The notes under the pieces are model-generated. The model was not told the DNA's origin and searched no databases. It worked only from the letters and a program-made list of their open reading frames with translations. Positions 45,947 through 53,455 of a stretch of DNA of 64,000 nt are shown here, piece after piece. The DNA is from Woeseiaceae bacterium (GTDB taxonomy: Bacteria; Pseudomonadota; Gammaproteobacteria; Steroidobacterales; Woeseiaceae): the NCBI GenBank assembly GCA_021773115.1, contig JAJFKS010000003.1, forward strand, positions 248,001 through 312,000, given 5' to 3'. Made by a program: the position numbers and the translations under genes. Positions within the stretch are counted from its first letter, which is position 1. Every line of letters starts with the position of its first letter.

Positions 45947-45982
45947 TCGCCTACCAGGAGGCGATCGGGGACGGTATCGTCC
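45947..45982. repeat. Two tandem hairpins in the divergent gap before the ATP-grasp/glycogen cluster
   Basis: In the 134 bases between the MscS-like gene and the first ATP-grasp gene there are two perfect short inverted repeats. One is TCGCCT-ACCAGG-AGGCGA (45947-45964) and the other GGACG-GTAT-CGTCC (45969-45982). TACAAT at 45995-46000 could be a -10 for the plus-strand cluster, though no good -35 is seen. The hairpins lie where an operator or 5' structure would act on either gene. They could also be chance in GC-rich sequence. Confidence 0.35.
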
Positions 45983-46054
45983 AGTATCGGCATGTACAAT
46001 CGCCGGTTCAAGGAAAGAATGGACGCCACCGAGCCCCGGCGATAGTCTCACCCA

Positions 46055-47278
46055 ATGCCACACCACGTAATTTTTGCCGCACCGTTTTTCATGGACGCGA
46101 CTCTACGCTTCCTGCGCGGAGCGGTACGTCTGCCAAACGTCGCACTGACTGTCGTGAGCCAGGATCCGGAAGATCGGATGCCGGCTGACTTACGAGCCGA
46201 AATCGCCGGACACTGGCGCGTTGACGATGCGCTGGATCCGCAGCAACTGGTTGATGCCGCCCGACACCTCGAAGCCCAATTTGGCCGGCCGGTCAGTTAC
46301 ATAGCGGCGCTGGAACAGCTACAGGTGCCGCTCGCGATCGCGCGTGAATTCATGGGCATTGAAGGCTTGTCGACGGCGGCGGCAAAGAACTTTCGCGACA
46401 AGTCCCGCATGAAGGATGTACTGCGTGGCGCGGGCGTGCCGTGCGCCCGACACGCCCTGGTAGGTGACCGAGCGGCAGCGACAGCGTTCGTCGAGCAGGT
46501 TGGCTATCCCGTCGTCGTGAAGCCACCCGACGGTGCCGGTGGCAAGTCCACGTTTCGGCTCGATCGCCCGCAAGACCTCGAAGCCTGGCTGCAAAAGTAT
46601 TCGCCTCATCCACAACGGCCGAGTCTGTTTGAAGAATTTGTTCGCGGCACCGAACACTCTTTTGACAGCGTCATGGTCAACGGAAAATCTGTGTGGCACT
46701 CAATTTCCCGCTACATGCCATCGCCACTCGAAGTCATGGCGAACGCCTGGATCCAGTGGTGTGTCATGCTCCCGCGCGACATCAGCGGTAGTGAATACGA
46801 TTCGATACGCGAGGCAGGCGTCAAAGCGAACCGCGTGCTGGGACTCAAGACCGGCTTAAGCCACATGGAGTGGTTTCGAAAGGCGAGCGGTGACATTGCC
46901 ATCTCCGAAGTTGGGGCCCGTCCACCGGGTGCACAATTTTCAACGCTGTTGTCGTATGCACACGATGTCGACTTTTACCGTGCGTGGCCGCACCTGATGG
47001 TTTATCGAGAATTTGATCCGCCGCAGCGCAAATACGCCGCCGGTGCCGCGTATATCCGTGGACAAGGCCGCGGCCGCGTCAAGCGTATCGCCGGCATCGA
47101 CGAAGTACGGCGTCGATTCGGTTCTATCGTCGTCGAGGCAAAGCTGCCGCATGAGGGACAGCCGCCCAGCGACAGTTACGAAGGCGACGGCTACATTATC
47201 GTGCGTCACCCGGATACGGATGTGGTGCAAGATGCATTGCAACACATTGTCAGTACAATTCGCGTCGAGCTGCAATGA
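46055..47278 (+). CDS. ATP-grasp ligase, cluster paralogue 1
   Basis: A 407-residue ATP-grasp protein, predicted to join a carboxylate to an amine through an acyl phosphate. A Rossmann-like pre-ATP-grasp domain (about 1-110) is followed by GYPVVVKPPDGAGG, with ATP-binding K156, then LFEEFVRGTEHSFDSVMVNG. SHMEWFRKASG and SEVGARPPGAQF form the metal-binding region (about residue 270-290), and the C-terminal part ends in YIIVRHPD plus a helix. The same layout is found in the genes at 50681 and 53452. It has no clear Shine-Dalgarno. It overlaps the S51-like gene by 4 bases (ATGA). Substrates are unknown. Confidence 0.88.
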   Translation: MPHHVIFAAPFFMDATLRFLRGAVRLPNVALTVVSQDPEDRMPADLRAEIAGHWRVDDALDPQQLVDAARHLEAQFGRPVSYIAALEQLQVPLAIAREFMGIEGLSTAAAKNFRDKSRMKDVLRGAGVPCARHALVGDRAAATAFVEQVGYPVVVKPPDGAGGKSTFRLDRPQDLEAWLQKYSPHPQRPSLFEEFVRGTEHSFDSVMVNGKSVWHSISRYMPSPLEVMANAWIQWCVMLPRDISGSEYDSIREAGVKANRVLGLKTGLSHMEWFRKASGDIAISEVGARPPGAQFSTLLSYAHDVDFYRAWPHLMVYREFDPPQRKYAAGAAYIRGQGRGRVKRIAGIDEVRRRFGSIVVEAKLPHEGQPPSDSYEGDGYIIVRHPDTDVVQDALQHIVSTIRVELQ

Positions 47279-48219
47279 ATTCGGGGGCACCTTTGCGGCT
47301 GTTGCTGGGACCACAACGACCGGTAGTCAACCTTGGCATCGCTATGGCCGAGTGCGGCATCGGCGACGGACCCATTGCTGTCATATCGGCGGCCTGGCAG
47401 GAGGCCGAAGGTGATATCGATGACATTCGCAAACTCGTCAGTAACGAGCTTTTCGACCTGCCGATTTATCAGCGTGCCTACGCTTTATTCGAAGCGGACA
47501 AACCCTTGCATGACGCATACCGGAGCCGCCAGGACCAACTGATCGACCAGCAACGCCTGTATCGACTGCGCTTGCGTCAACTGACCATCGCTGCCCGCGG
47601 GATACTGCGAGCCGACGGCAACCCGGATGCGATTGATGAAGAACGTCGACACGCGATTTCCCAATTGCGCGCACTCGATCGACACCATCTTCGACAGATC
47701 AACAAGATCTATAAACGATTTGAGGAAACGTTCGACAGGGTACGAAACTCCAGGCTTGCCGAACATATCGTCGAAATTGAGAAACAGCTCGAACGCTGCG
47801 AAACCGTGCTCATCACCGGCGGCAACGTCGTTGTTCTGATGAATCGCCTGCAGTTGTTTGGTCTCAGCCGTGTTTTGAGCCGCAAAAACATTGTCGGCTG
47901 GTCCGCTGGCGCGATGGCACTTTGCGATCGTATTGTTCTTTTTCACGATCGCATGCCACAGGGCCGCCGTGACCCGGAAGTGATGTGTAATGGCCTCGGT
48001 CTTGTACCGGGCACCGTATTGTTGCCCGATGCAAGGAATCGCTTGCGCACCAGCGAACGGGTCCGAAGCAGCTTGTTCAGCCGGCGTTTCGCGCCCGCCT
48101 CCTGTCTGACACTCGACAACGAGTCTTTATTGCTAATGCAGGATGGCAGGGTTCTGAACAGCGAATTGGTTCGGCACATTGCTCGTGACGGTAAATTTGC
48201 AAGGGTTAAAGTCACATGA
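47275..48219 (+). CDS. S51 peptidase (peptidase E/cyanophycinase)-like protein
   Basis: A 314-residue protein whose C-terminal half resembles the S51 fold. VLITGGNVVVLMNRL is the glycine-rich turn, GWSAGAMALCD holds the nucleophile S210 in the nucleophile elbow, and GLGLVPGTVLLPDA follows. In peptidase E the corresponding NPH segment carries the catalytic histidine; here D252 appears at that place by my alignment from memory, so the triad may be altered. The N-terminal 170 residues are rich in charged helices (DRHHLRQINKIYKRFEETF) and are not standard. It is translationally coupled to the ATP-grasp gene before it and the esterase after it. It may cleave or bind the product of the ligases. Confidence 0.7.
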   Translation: MNSGAPLRLLLGPQRPVVNLGIAMAECGIGDGPIAVISAAWQEAEGDIDDIRKLVSNELFDLPIYQRAYALFEADKPLHDAYRSRQDQLIDQQRLYRLRLRQLTIAARGILRADGNPDAIDEERRHAISQLRALDRHHLRQINKIYKRFEETFDRVRNSRLAEHIVEIEKQLERCETVLITGGNVVVLMNRLQLFGLSRVLSRKNIVGWSAGAMALCDRIVLFHDRMPQGRRDPEVMCNGLGLVPGTVLLPDARNRLRTSERVRSSLFSRRFAPASCLTLDNESLLLMQDGRVLNSELVRHIARDGKFARVKVT

Positions 48220-49352
48220 CGCCGACACTCAAGAAACTGATTCAGAAAAACACCCTCGAAGCGTCCGATATCGACGCGTTTGTTCAGGACAATGAATTCC
48301 CGCTGGTTGACGGCACCGATGTCACGTTTGTCTACCGGGGCGCGGCGGACTCCGTCAATTTGCGCTGCTGGATTTCCGGACTGGATACCGCACAACCGTT
48401 CCAGGCGTTGCCCGGCACCGACCTCTGGGCAACAACCATCGAGCTGCCGAAAGGTTCGCGAATCGAGTACAAGCTGGAGGTGACGCGTCAGGGTAAGCGG
48501 AAGCTGATCCTCGACCCGCTTAACAAGGTCATTGCACACGACCCGTTCGGAGCGAACTCGGTCTGCCAGGGCTTCGGTTACGAGCGGCCGGAATGGGCAA
48601 GCCATGATCCGTTGTCCCGACTCGGCGCGCTGGAACGCAAGCGAATCGATAGTCAGGCTTTTGGCGAGCCGCGCGACATCCAGGTGTATTTGCCGGCGAC
48701 GTTTCGCAAAAACCGACGTTATCCGCTGCTGATCGTCCATGACGGCGACGACTATCTGCGCTACGCCGACCTCAAGATTGTGCTCGACAACCTGACGCAC
48801 CGGCTGGAGATCCCACCAATGATTGTGGCACTGACGCAGTCGCCGGACCGCCTGGCTGAGTATGCCGGCAACGATAAACATGCGCAGTTTCTTGCCAAAG
48901 ACTTGCTGCCGTTGATGAGCACTGAGTATCCATTGATAGATAGCGTCGATTCGCGTTGCGTCATGGGTGCCAGTTTCGGTGGCGTTGCCACATTGCATGC
49001 GGCGTGGCGATACCCCGAACATTTCGGCTGCCTGTTGCTGCAATCCGGGTCGTTTGCGTTCAGCGACCTCGGCCGCCACAAGCGTGGCCCGGTGTTCGAC
49101 CCGGTGGTGCGATTCATGAATGAATTTCGGGAACAACCCTGTCGACCAGCCGACCGCGTGTTCATGAGCTGCGGCGTGTATGAATCGCTGATATACGAGA
49201 ACCGCTCGCTAGTTCCGCACCTGCAATCAAAAGGTGTTGATCTCAGATTTGAAGAGGCGCGCGATGCCCACAACTGGGAAAACTGGCGTGACCGGCTGCG
49301 TATCGGGCTTTCCTGGCTGATGCCCGGACCCGCCTGGCTGGTCTACGAATAA
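48216..49352 (+). CDS. Alpha/beta esterase (enterochelin esterase-like) with N-terminal E-set-like domain
   Basis: A 378-residue protein. The N-terminal part (about 25-110: VTFVYRGAADSVNLRCW, LWATTIELPKGSRIEYKLEV) has the pattern of a CBM48/E-set domain, as in Fes-type esterases and in glycogen-active enzymes. The catalytic domain has VYLPATFRKNRRYPLLIVHDGDDYL, nucleophile S253 in MGASFGG, and H352 in DAHNWENWRDRL; an aspartate between them would finish the triad. Fes-like enzymes hydrolyse cyclic ester or peptide-ester products. Here it is coupled by ATGA to the S51-like gene, so it may release or transfer the ligase product. Binding to glycogen through the E-set is possible but unproven. 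Confidence 0.8.
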   Translation: MTPTLKKLIQKNTLEASDIDAFVQDNEFPLVDGTDVTFVYRGAADSVNLRCWISGLDTAQPFQALPGTDLWATTIELPKGSRIEYKLEVTRQGKRKLILDPLNKVIAHDPFGANSVCQGFGYERPEWASHDPLSRLGALERKRIDSQAFGEPRDIQVYLPATFRKNRRYPLLIVHDGDDYLRYADLKIVLDNLTHRLEIPPMIVALTQSPDRLAEYAGNDKHAQFLAKDLLPLMSTEYPLIDSVDSRCVMGASFGGVATLHAAWRYPEHFGCLLLQSGSFAFSDLGRHKRGPVFDPVVRFMNEFREQPCRPADRVFMSCGVYESLIYENRSLVPHLQSKGVDLRFEEARDAHNWENWRDRLRIGLSWLMPGPAWLVYE

Positions 49353-49429
49353 ACCTGTCGGGGATACACGCTGGCGTCTTGCGCCTGCTATATTGGTGCT
49401 GAACTGCGAACCCCAAGGAAAACCAGACA

Positions 49430-50674
49430 GTGGCAGAAAAAACACGAAAAATCGGCCTGTCACTCGGTGCCGATATTTGCTGGCCAATTTGCTACGAAGC
49501 CTTGCTCAAAGAGCTTGATCTGAGCATCAAGATAGGCAAGGACACACTCAAATTCGAAGTCGAGCGAGTCAATATCGAGCCCTTCGATTTGCAGCAGCCC
49601 TGCAAGTACGACGTGGTTATCGACCGCCTCACGCACTGGTACCATACCTCGCGAGAATGGATCAAAAAATCCATTGTTATGAATGACTTATATGTCTTCA
49701 ACAATCCATGGACGCTACAGTCGATGGAGAAAAACACCAGCTACGCGGCGATGATGCGACTCGGTTTTCCGGTTCCCCGGACCTGGATGATTCCGCCGAA
49801 GTCCTATGCGGAATCGGCCGATCTGCAGCCAACACTGAAGCGCTATGCAAAGCTTTTCAATTTGGGCGATATCGGTGACAAGATCGGCTACCCCTTGTTC
49901 ATGAAGCCCTATGACGGTGGTGCCTGGGTGGGTGTCACCGCGATCAGAAATCGCGAAGCGCTGGAAGACGCTTACAACGACAGCGGCACGCGCGTAATGC
50001 ATTTGCAGGCCGGCGTTATTCCGTTCGATGGCTTCGTGCGCTGCATCGGACTGGGCCCACAATGGCGTTGCGTCAATTACGATCCGGACGCCCCATTGCA
50101 CGACCGTTACCGTATGGATGAAAACTTTTTGTCGGCCTCGGAAGAGCAGCGCATGAGAGACTTTACAATAGTCATCAATGCGTTCTTCGGCTGGGATTTT
50201 AACTCCTGTGAGTCATTGCTTAGCAAGGGCGAATGGCACCCGATAGACTTCGCGAACGCGTGCCCGGACTCGCAGGTAACGTCCCTGCACTACCACTTTC
50301 CATGGCTGATCAAGGCGAACATCAGGTGGTCGGTTTTCTGCGCCGCGACCCAACGACGACCCAACACAGACCTCAACTGGCGTGAATATTTTGATATCGC
50401 GGACCAGGACATCCCGTTTGACGACAAACTCGCGCAGTACGTGAAGATCGCGCGTGCTCGATTCGATATCGACGCATTTGAAACATTCTGTGACAAGCAC
50501 CTGGGCCATCTGGATGAAGTCGCCAACAACTACTTCGCAACCGACGCCGTCAAGGCTGCCATTCGGGAAAAAGTTGAAGCCCTGTACCCGGAGCATGAGT
50601 TTGACGACTTCACCGATTTGTTCTGGAACAGAATCCAGAGCTGGCGTGAATTTGAGAAGTCATCGAGTACCTGA
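49430..50674 (+). CDS. ATP-grasp ligase, more diverged (RimK-like in part)
   Basis: A 414-residue protein starting at GTG (AAGGA about 10 bases upstream). An N-terminal pre-ATP-grasp region (about 1-110, LSLGADICWPICYEALLKEL) and NPWTLQSMEKNTSYAAMMRLGFPVPRTWMIP lead to GYPLFMKPYDGGAWVGVTAI, the ATP-binding lysine strand. HPIDFANACPDSQV late in the domain provides acidic metal ligands. A C-terminal helical part (about 320-414) is not found in the other ligases here. Sequence is clearly different from the three paralogues around it. It lies 77 bases after the esterase gene and ends 6 bases before the convergent ATP-grasp gene. The substrate is unknown. Confidence 0.82.
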   Translation: MAEKTRKIGLSLGADICWPICYEALLKELDLSIKIGKDTLKFEVERVNIEPFDLQQPCKYDVVIDRLTHWYHTSREWIKKSIVMNDLYVFNNPWTLQSMEKNTSYAAMMRLGFPVPRTWMIPPKSYAESADLQPTLKRYAKLFNLGDIGDKIGYPLFMKPYDGGAWVGVTAIRNREALEDAYNDSGTRVMHLQAGVIPFDGFVRCIGLGPQWRCVNYDPDAPLHDRYRMDENFLSASEEQRMRDFTIVINAFFGWDFNSCESLLSKGEWHPIDFANACPDSQVTSLHYHFPWLIKANIRWSVFCAATQRRPNTDLNWREYFDIADQDIPFDDKLAQYVKIARARFDIDAFETFCDKHLGHLDEVANNYFATDAVKAAIREKVEALYPEHEFDDFTDLFWNRIQSWREFEKSSST

Positions 50675-50680
50675 GGCGGG

Positions 50681-51898
50681 CTACTCGGCGTACATTTGAA
50701 TCTCTGAGCCAACGGCGTCTGCCATGTCCATCGTGGTCTGCAGGTCCGGATGCCGCAGCATGACGAAGCCATCGGACACCAGGGTCCGCAACCAGTTGCG
50801 GCGCGGTGTTCCGGGCTGTGACAAGGTGCTCCAGACGACGTGCTCGCCGAAGCGCGCTTGCAACTCGTCAATGCCATCGATGCGTGTGATGCGTCCAACG
50901 CCACGCGCGCGCTTGAATACAGTCGCAACGTTGTAACGCCGTTTGTAAGGCTCAAGAATTTTGCCGTGGCTTAGCGCCTGCCCCCAGGCCTTGAACACGT
51001 CAAAGTCGCAGGCGTATTTCATTTGATCAACCTGGTGCGCGCCGGGTGGCCGACCGCCAATTTCGCCGAATACCACTTCGCCATCGGCTTTCCGATACCA
51101 CTCCATGTGCGTAAAGCCGGTATCAAACTGTAGTGCCTTGATAACGTCAAAACCCATTTTTACACCGTCGGCCAAATCCGGATGATCAACATCGTTGAGC
51201 GCAATCACTTGTGGACTGATCCATTCGTTGCTGCGGGCGATCAGCGGGCGCGGCCGGTACCAGGCGATATTGTAGTAAGCGATCTCGCCATTAATCGTGA
51301 TCGTATCGAATGTGTATTCTTCGCCGTCGATAAACTCCTCAATGCTGATACGCGGCACATGGCGCAACAACGGCAGAACCGCTCGCATTTCCTCGCGTGA
51401 GTTCACGCGGTAGGTATCAGCCGATCCAGCACCGTCAATCGGTTTAAGAATGACGGGAAAACCGATGGTTTCTGCCGCTTCCCAGCAGCCAGCAACGCTG
51501 TCGACGGCAACGTGCCGGGGTGTCCGTATACCGGCCGCGTCGAGAGCAACTTTCATCGCCTCCTTGTCACGGAACAGGTGAGCGTGCTCGACCTTCATGC
51601 CGGTAACGCCGAAATGCTCGCGTAATTCGGCCGCCAGCATGACGCCCGGCTCCCACAGGCACTCGATTCGATCCAGCTGCTGTCCCTTGAGCTTCTGTGT
51701 GAGCTCCGCGATAACACGGCCGCTGTCCCACAATGACGAGACTTGCACATATTCCGACAATGAGTGCCTTACCTGATCCGGCAGGCCTCCGGCATGCTGG
51801 TCACCAACACCGAAAACCCGTGCGCCCGACTCGGCCAGGCCGCGGGTGAATTCGGGCATATCGGCGGGGTAGCCAGGCGATATAATCAATACATTCAT
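50681..51898 (-). CDS. ATP-grasp ligase, cluster paralogue 2 (reversed orientation)
   Basis: A 405-residue ATP-grasp protein on the opposite strand to its neighbours. ATG at 51898 starts the fold (NVLIISPGYPADMPEF); the frame extends 70 codons further upstream with no sign of protein. Motifs are LFRDKEAMKVALDAAGI, FPVILKPIDGAGSADTY, ISIEEFIDGEEYTFDTITING, THMEWYRKADG, GEIGGRPPGAHQ and VMLRHPD, in the same order as the genes at 46055 and 53452. The start is only 18 bases from the glgA start, so each gene's promoter must lie in the other gene. A local inversion could explain the arrangement. Confidence 0.87.
   Translation of the reverse strand: MNVLIISPGYPADMPEFTRGLAESGARVFGVGDQHAGGLPDQVRHSLSEYVQVSSLWDSGRVIAELTQKLKGQQLDRIECLWEPGVMLAAELREHFGVTGMKVEHAHLFRDKEAMKVALDAAGIRTPRHVAVDSVAGCWEAAETIGFPVILKPIDGAGSADTYRVNSREEMRAVLPLLRHVPRISIEEFIDGEEYTFDTITINGEIAYYNIAWYRPRPLIARSNEWISPQVIALNDVDHPDLADGVKMGFDVIKALQFDTGFTHMEWYRKADGEVVFGEIGGRPPGAHQVDQMKYACDFDVFKAWGQALSHGKILEPYKRRYNVATVFKRARGVGRITRIDGIDELQARFGEHVVWSTLSQPGTPRRNWLRTLVSDGFVMLRHPDLQTTMDMADAVGSEIQMYAE
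51881..51886 (+). promoter_or_regulatory. Candidate -10 element for glgA
   Basis: The bases read TATAAT, a perfect -10, 30 bases before the glgA ATG, inside the divergent ATP-grasp coding region. Transcription would begin near 51893. No good -35 hexamer stands 16-18 bases upstream. Because only 18 bases separate the two divergent starts, a promoter for glgA in this place is necessary unless transcription comes from further away. Confidence 0.35.
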
Positions 51899-51916
51899 AC
51901 AGTTCGCGCCATTTCT

Positions 51917-53455
51917 ATGAAAACCAGCAGGACCAGCAATTCTCAAAGTAGAATAACATCCGACACTCAAATAAATGGACCACAATTGGCCAGGAAAAAG
52001 AAACTGAAAATCTGTCTCGCGACGGCCGAATTTGCCCCACTCGCCAAAACCGGTGGCCTGGCTGATGTCAGTGCAGCGTTGTCCGTCTATCTGCACGGTG
52101 CCGGACACGATATCCGCGTCGTGATGCCCTTTTATTCGACGCTGAATCGAGGTGAGCTCAAATTCGAGCCGGTCGACAATTTTCAGAATCTGACGGTCAC
52201 CCTTGGTCCCTGGGATGTCGAGTATTCAATTTACCGCACCGTCTTGCCAAGATCCGGTCTGCCGATCTACCTGCTCCGCTGCCCGGCGCTTTATGACCGC
52301 GATGGTTTGTATACGTCCGGGAAAGACGAGCACCTGCGTTTTCTACTGCTGTCCCGCGCTGCGATTGAAATGTGTCAGCACATGCAGTTTTCGCCGGATA
52401 TCTTTCATTGCCATGACTGGCACGCAGCGACGATTCCGCTGTACCTCAAGACCAACTACGCCTGGGATAAACTGTTTGCCGACACGCGTTCGGTACTGAC
52501 CATTCATAACATCGGCTACCAGGGCAAGTTTCCGGCCGAAATTCTCGCCGACATGACGCTGGGTCCGAATGTCGGTCACCTGCATCAGGATGATCTTTCG
52601 AGCGGTATCATAAATTTCCTGAAGACAGGCTTGTTGCACGCAGACTTGCTTACGACGGTCAGCCCGACTTACGCACGCGAGATTCAGGGCGCCGAGTACG
52701 GTATGGGTGTCGACGACATCCTGCGTGCGCGCAGCGACGCGCTGATCGGGATATTGAATGGTGTCGACGATGCGGAATGGGATCCGCAGACCGATCAGCT
52801 CATTCCCCGAAAATTTTCGATGCAGAACCTTTCGGGAAAGAAAATCTGTAAGCGAGATTTACTGAAGGAATTGGGTCTTGATGGCAATCTGAATCGGCCT
52901 GTGATCGCCGTTATCAGCCGCTTCGTCAGCCAAAAAGGCTTCGATCTGATGGAGAAGGTGCTGCCCAGGCTTCTCACGCAGCGGGATTTCTCACTCGCGG
53001 TGCTCGGCAGCGGTGATCCGCAACTCGAAGCGTTTTTCGACAGCTTGCGTCGCCAACTGCCGAGTCGCGTTGGCTTTTATCGAGGTTTCAACAACAAGCT
53101 CGCGCACTGGATAGAAGCAGGCGCCGATATGTTCCTGATGCCGTCACGCTATGAGCCCTGCGGACTTAACCAGATGTACAGTCTCAAATACGGTACTGTA
53201 CCCATCGTGCGCGAGACTGGCGGATTGGCGGATTCCGTGCAGCAAATTAATCCATCAACCCGCAGCGGCACTGGCGTCTTATTTCGGGACTACGATGAGG
53301 CCGGCATTGACTGGGCCATCAATACGGCACTGGACTTGTACAAAGACCGGCCGCTTTGGCAAGAGATCATACAGAACGGCATGGCGATGGATTTCTCGTG
53401 GCAACAACAAGGAGAACAGTACGTGAACATTTTTCGCAAACTGTCAGGCAAATGA
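51917..53455 (+). CDS. glgA: Glycogen synthase (ADP-glucose type)
   Basis: A 512-residue GT5 glycogen synthase, moving glucose from ADP-glucose to the growing alpha-1,4 chain. KICLATAEFAPLAKTGGLADVSAALS carries the KTGGL ADP-glucose motif. CHDWHAATIPLYL, VLTIHNIGYQG and the C-domain ISRFVSQKGFDLM and RYEPCGLNQMYSLKYGTVPIVRETGGLAD are all intact. A Ser/Thr-rich, positively charged N-terminal extension of about 27 residues precedes the core, so a later TTG start could be used instead. Its stop overlaps the next ATP-grasp gene by 4 bases (ATGA), which is very unusual for glgA. The glgC, glgB, glgP and glgX genes follow after three ligase genes. Confidence 0.96.
   Translation: MKTSRTSNSQSRITSDTQINGPQLARKKKLKICLATAEFAPLAKTGGLADVSAALSVYLHGAGHDIRVVMPFYSTLNRGELKFEPVDNFQNLTVTLGPWDVEYSIYRTVLPRSGLPIYLLRCPALYDRDGLYTSGKDEHLRFLLLSRAAIEMCQHMQFSPDIFHCHDWHAATIPLYLKTNYAWDKLFADTRSVLTIHNIGYQGKFPAEILADMTLGPNVGHLHQDDLSSGIINFLKTGLLHADLLTTVSPTYAREIQGAEYGMGVDDILRARSDALIGILNGVDDAEWDPQTDQLIPRKFSMQNLSGKKICKRDLLKELGLDGNLNRPVIAVISRFVSQKGFDLMEKVLPRLLTQRDFSLAVLGSGDPQLEAFFDSLRRQLPSRVGFYRGFNNKLAHWIEAGADMFLMPSRYEPCGLNQMYSLKYGTVPIVRETGGLADSVQQINPSTRSGTGVLFRDYDEAGIDWAINTALDLYKDRPLWQEIIQNGMAMDFSWQQQGEQYVNIFRKLSGK

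Noticed and set aside
47943-49136. 397-codon open frame on the minus strand across the S51-like and esterase genes
   Set aside because: Antisense to two genes with clear motifs; composition is rich in Arg, Gln and Val typical of reverse-frame artefacts.
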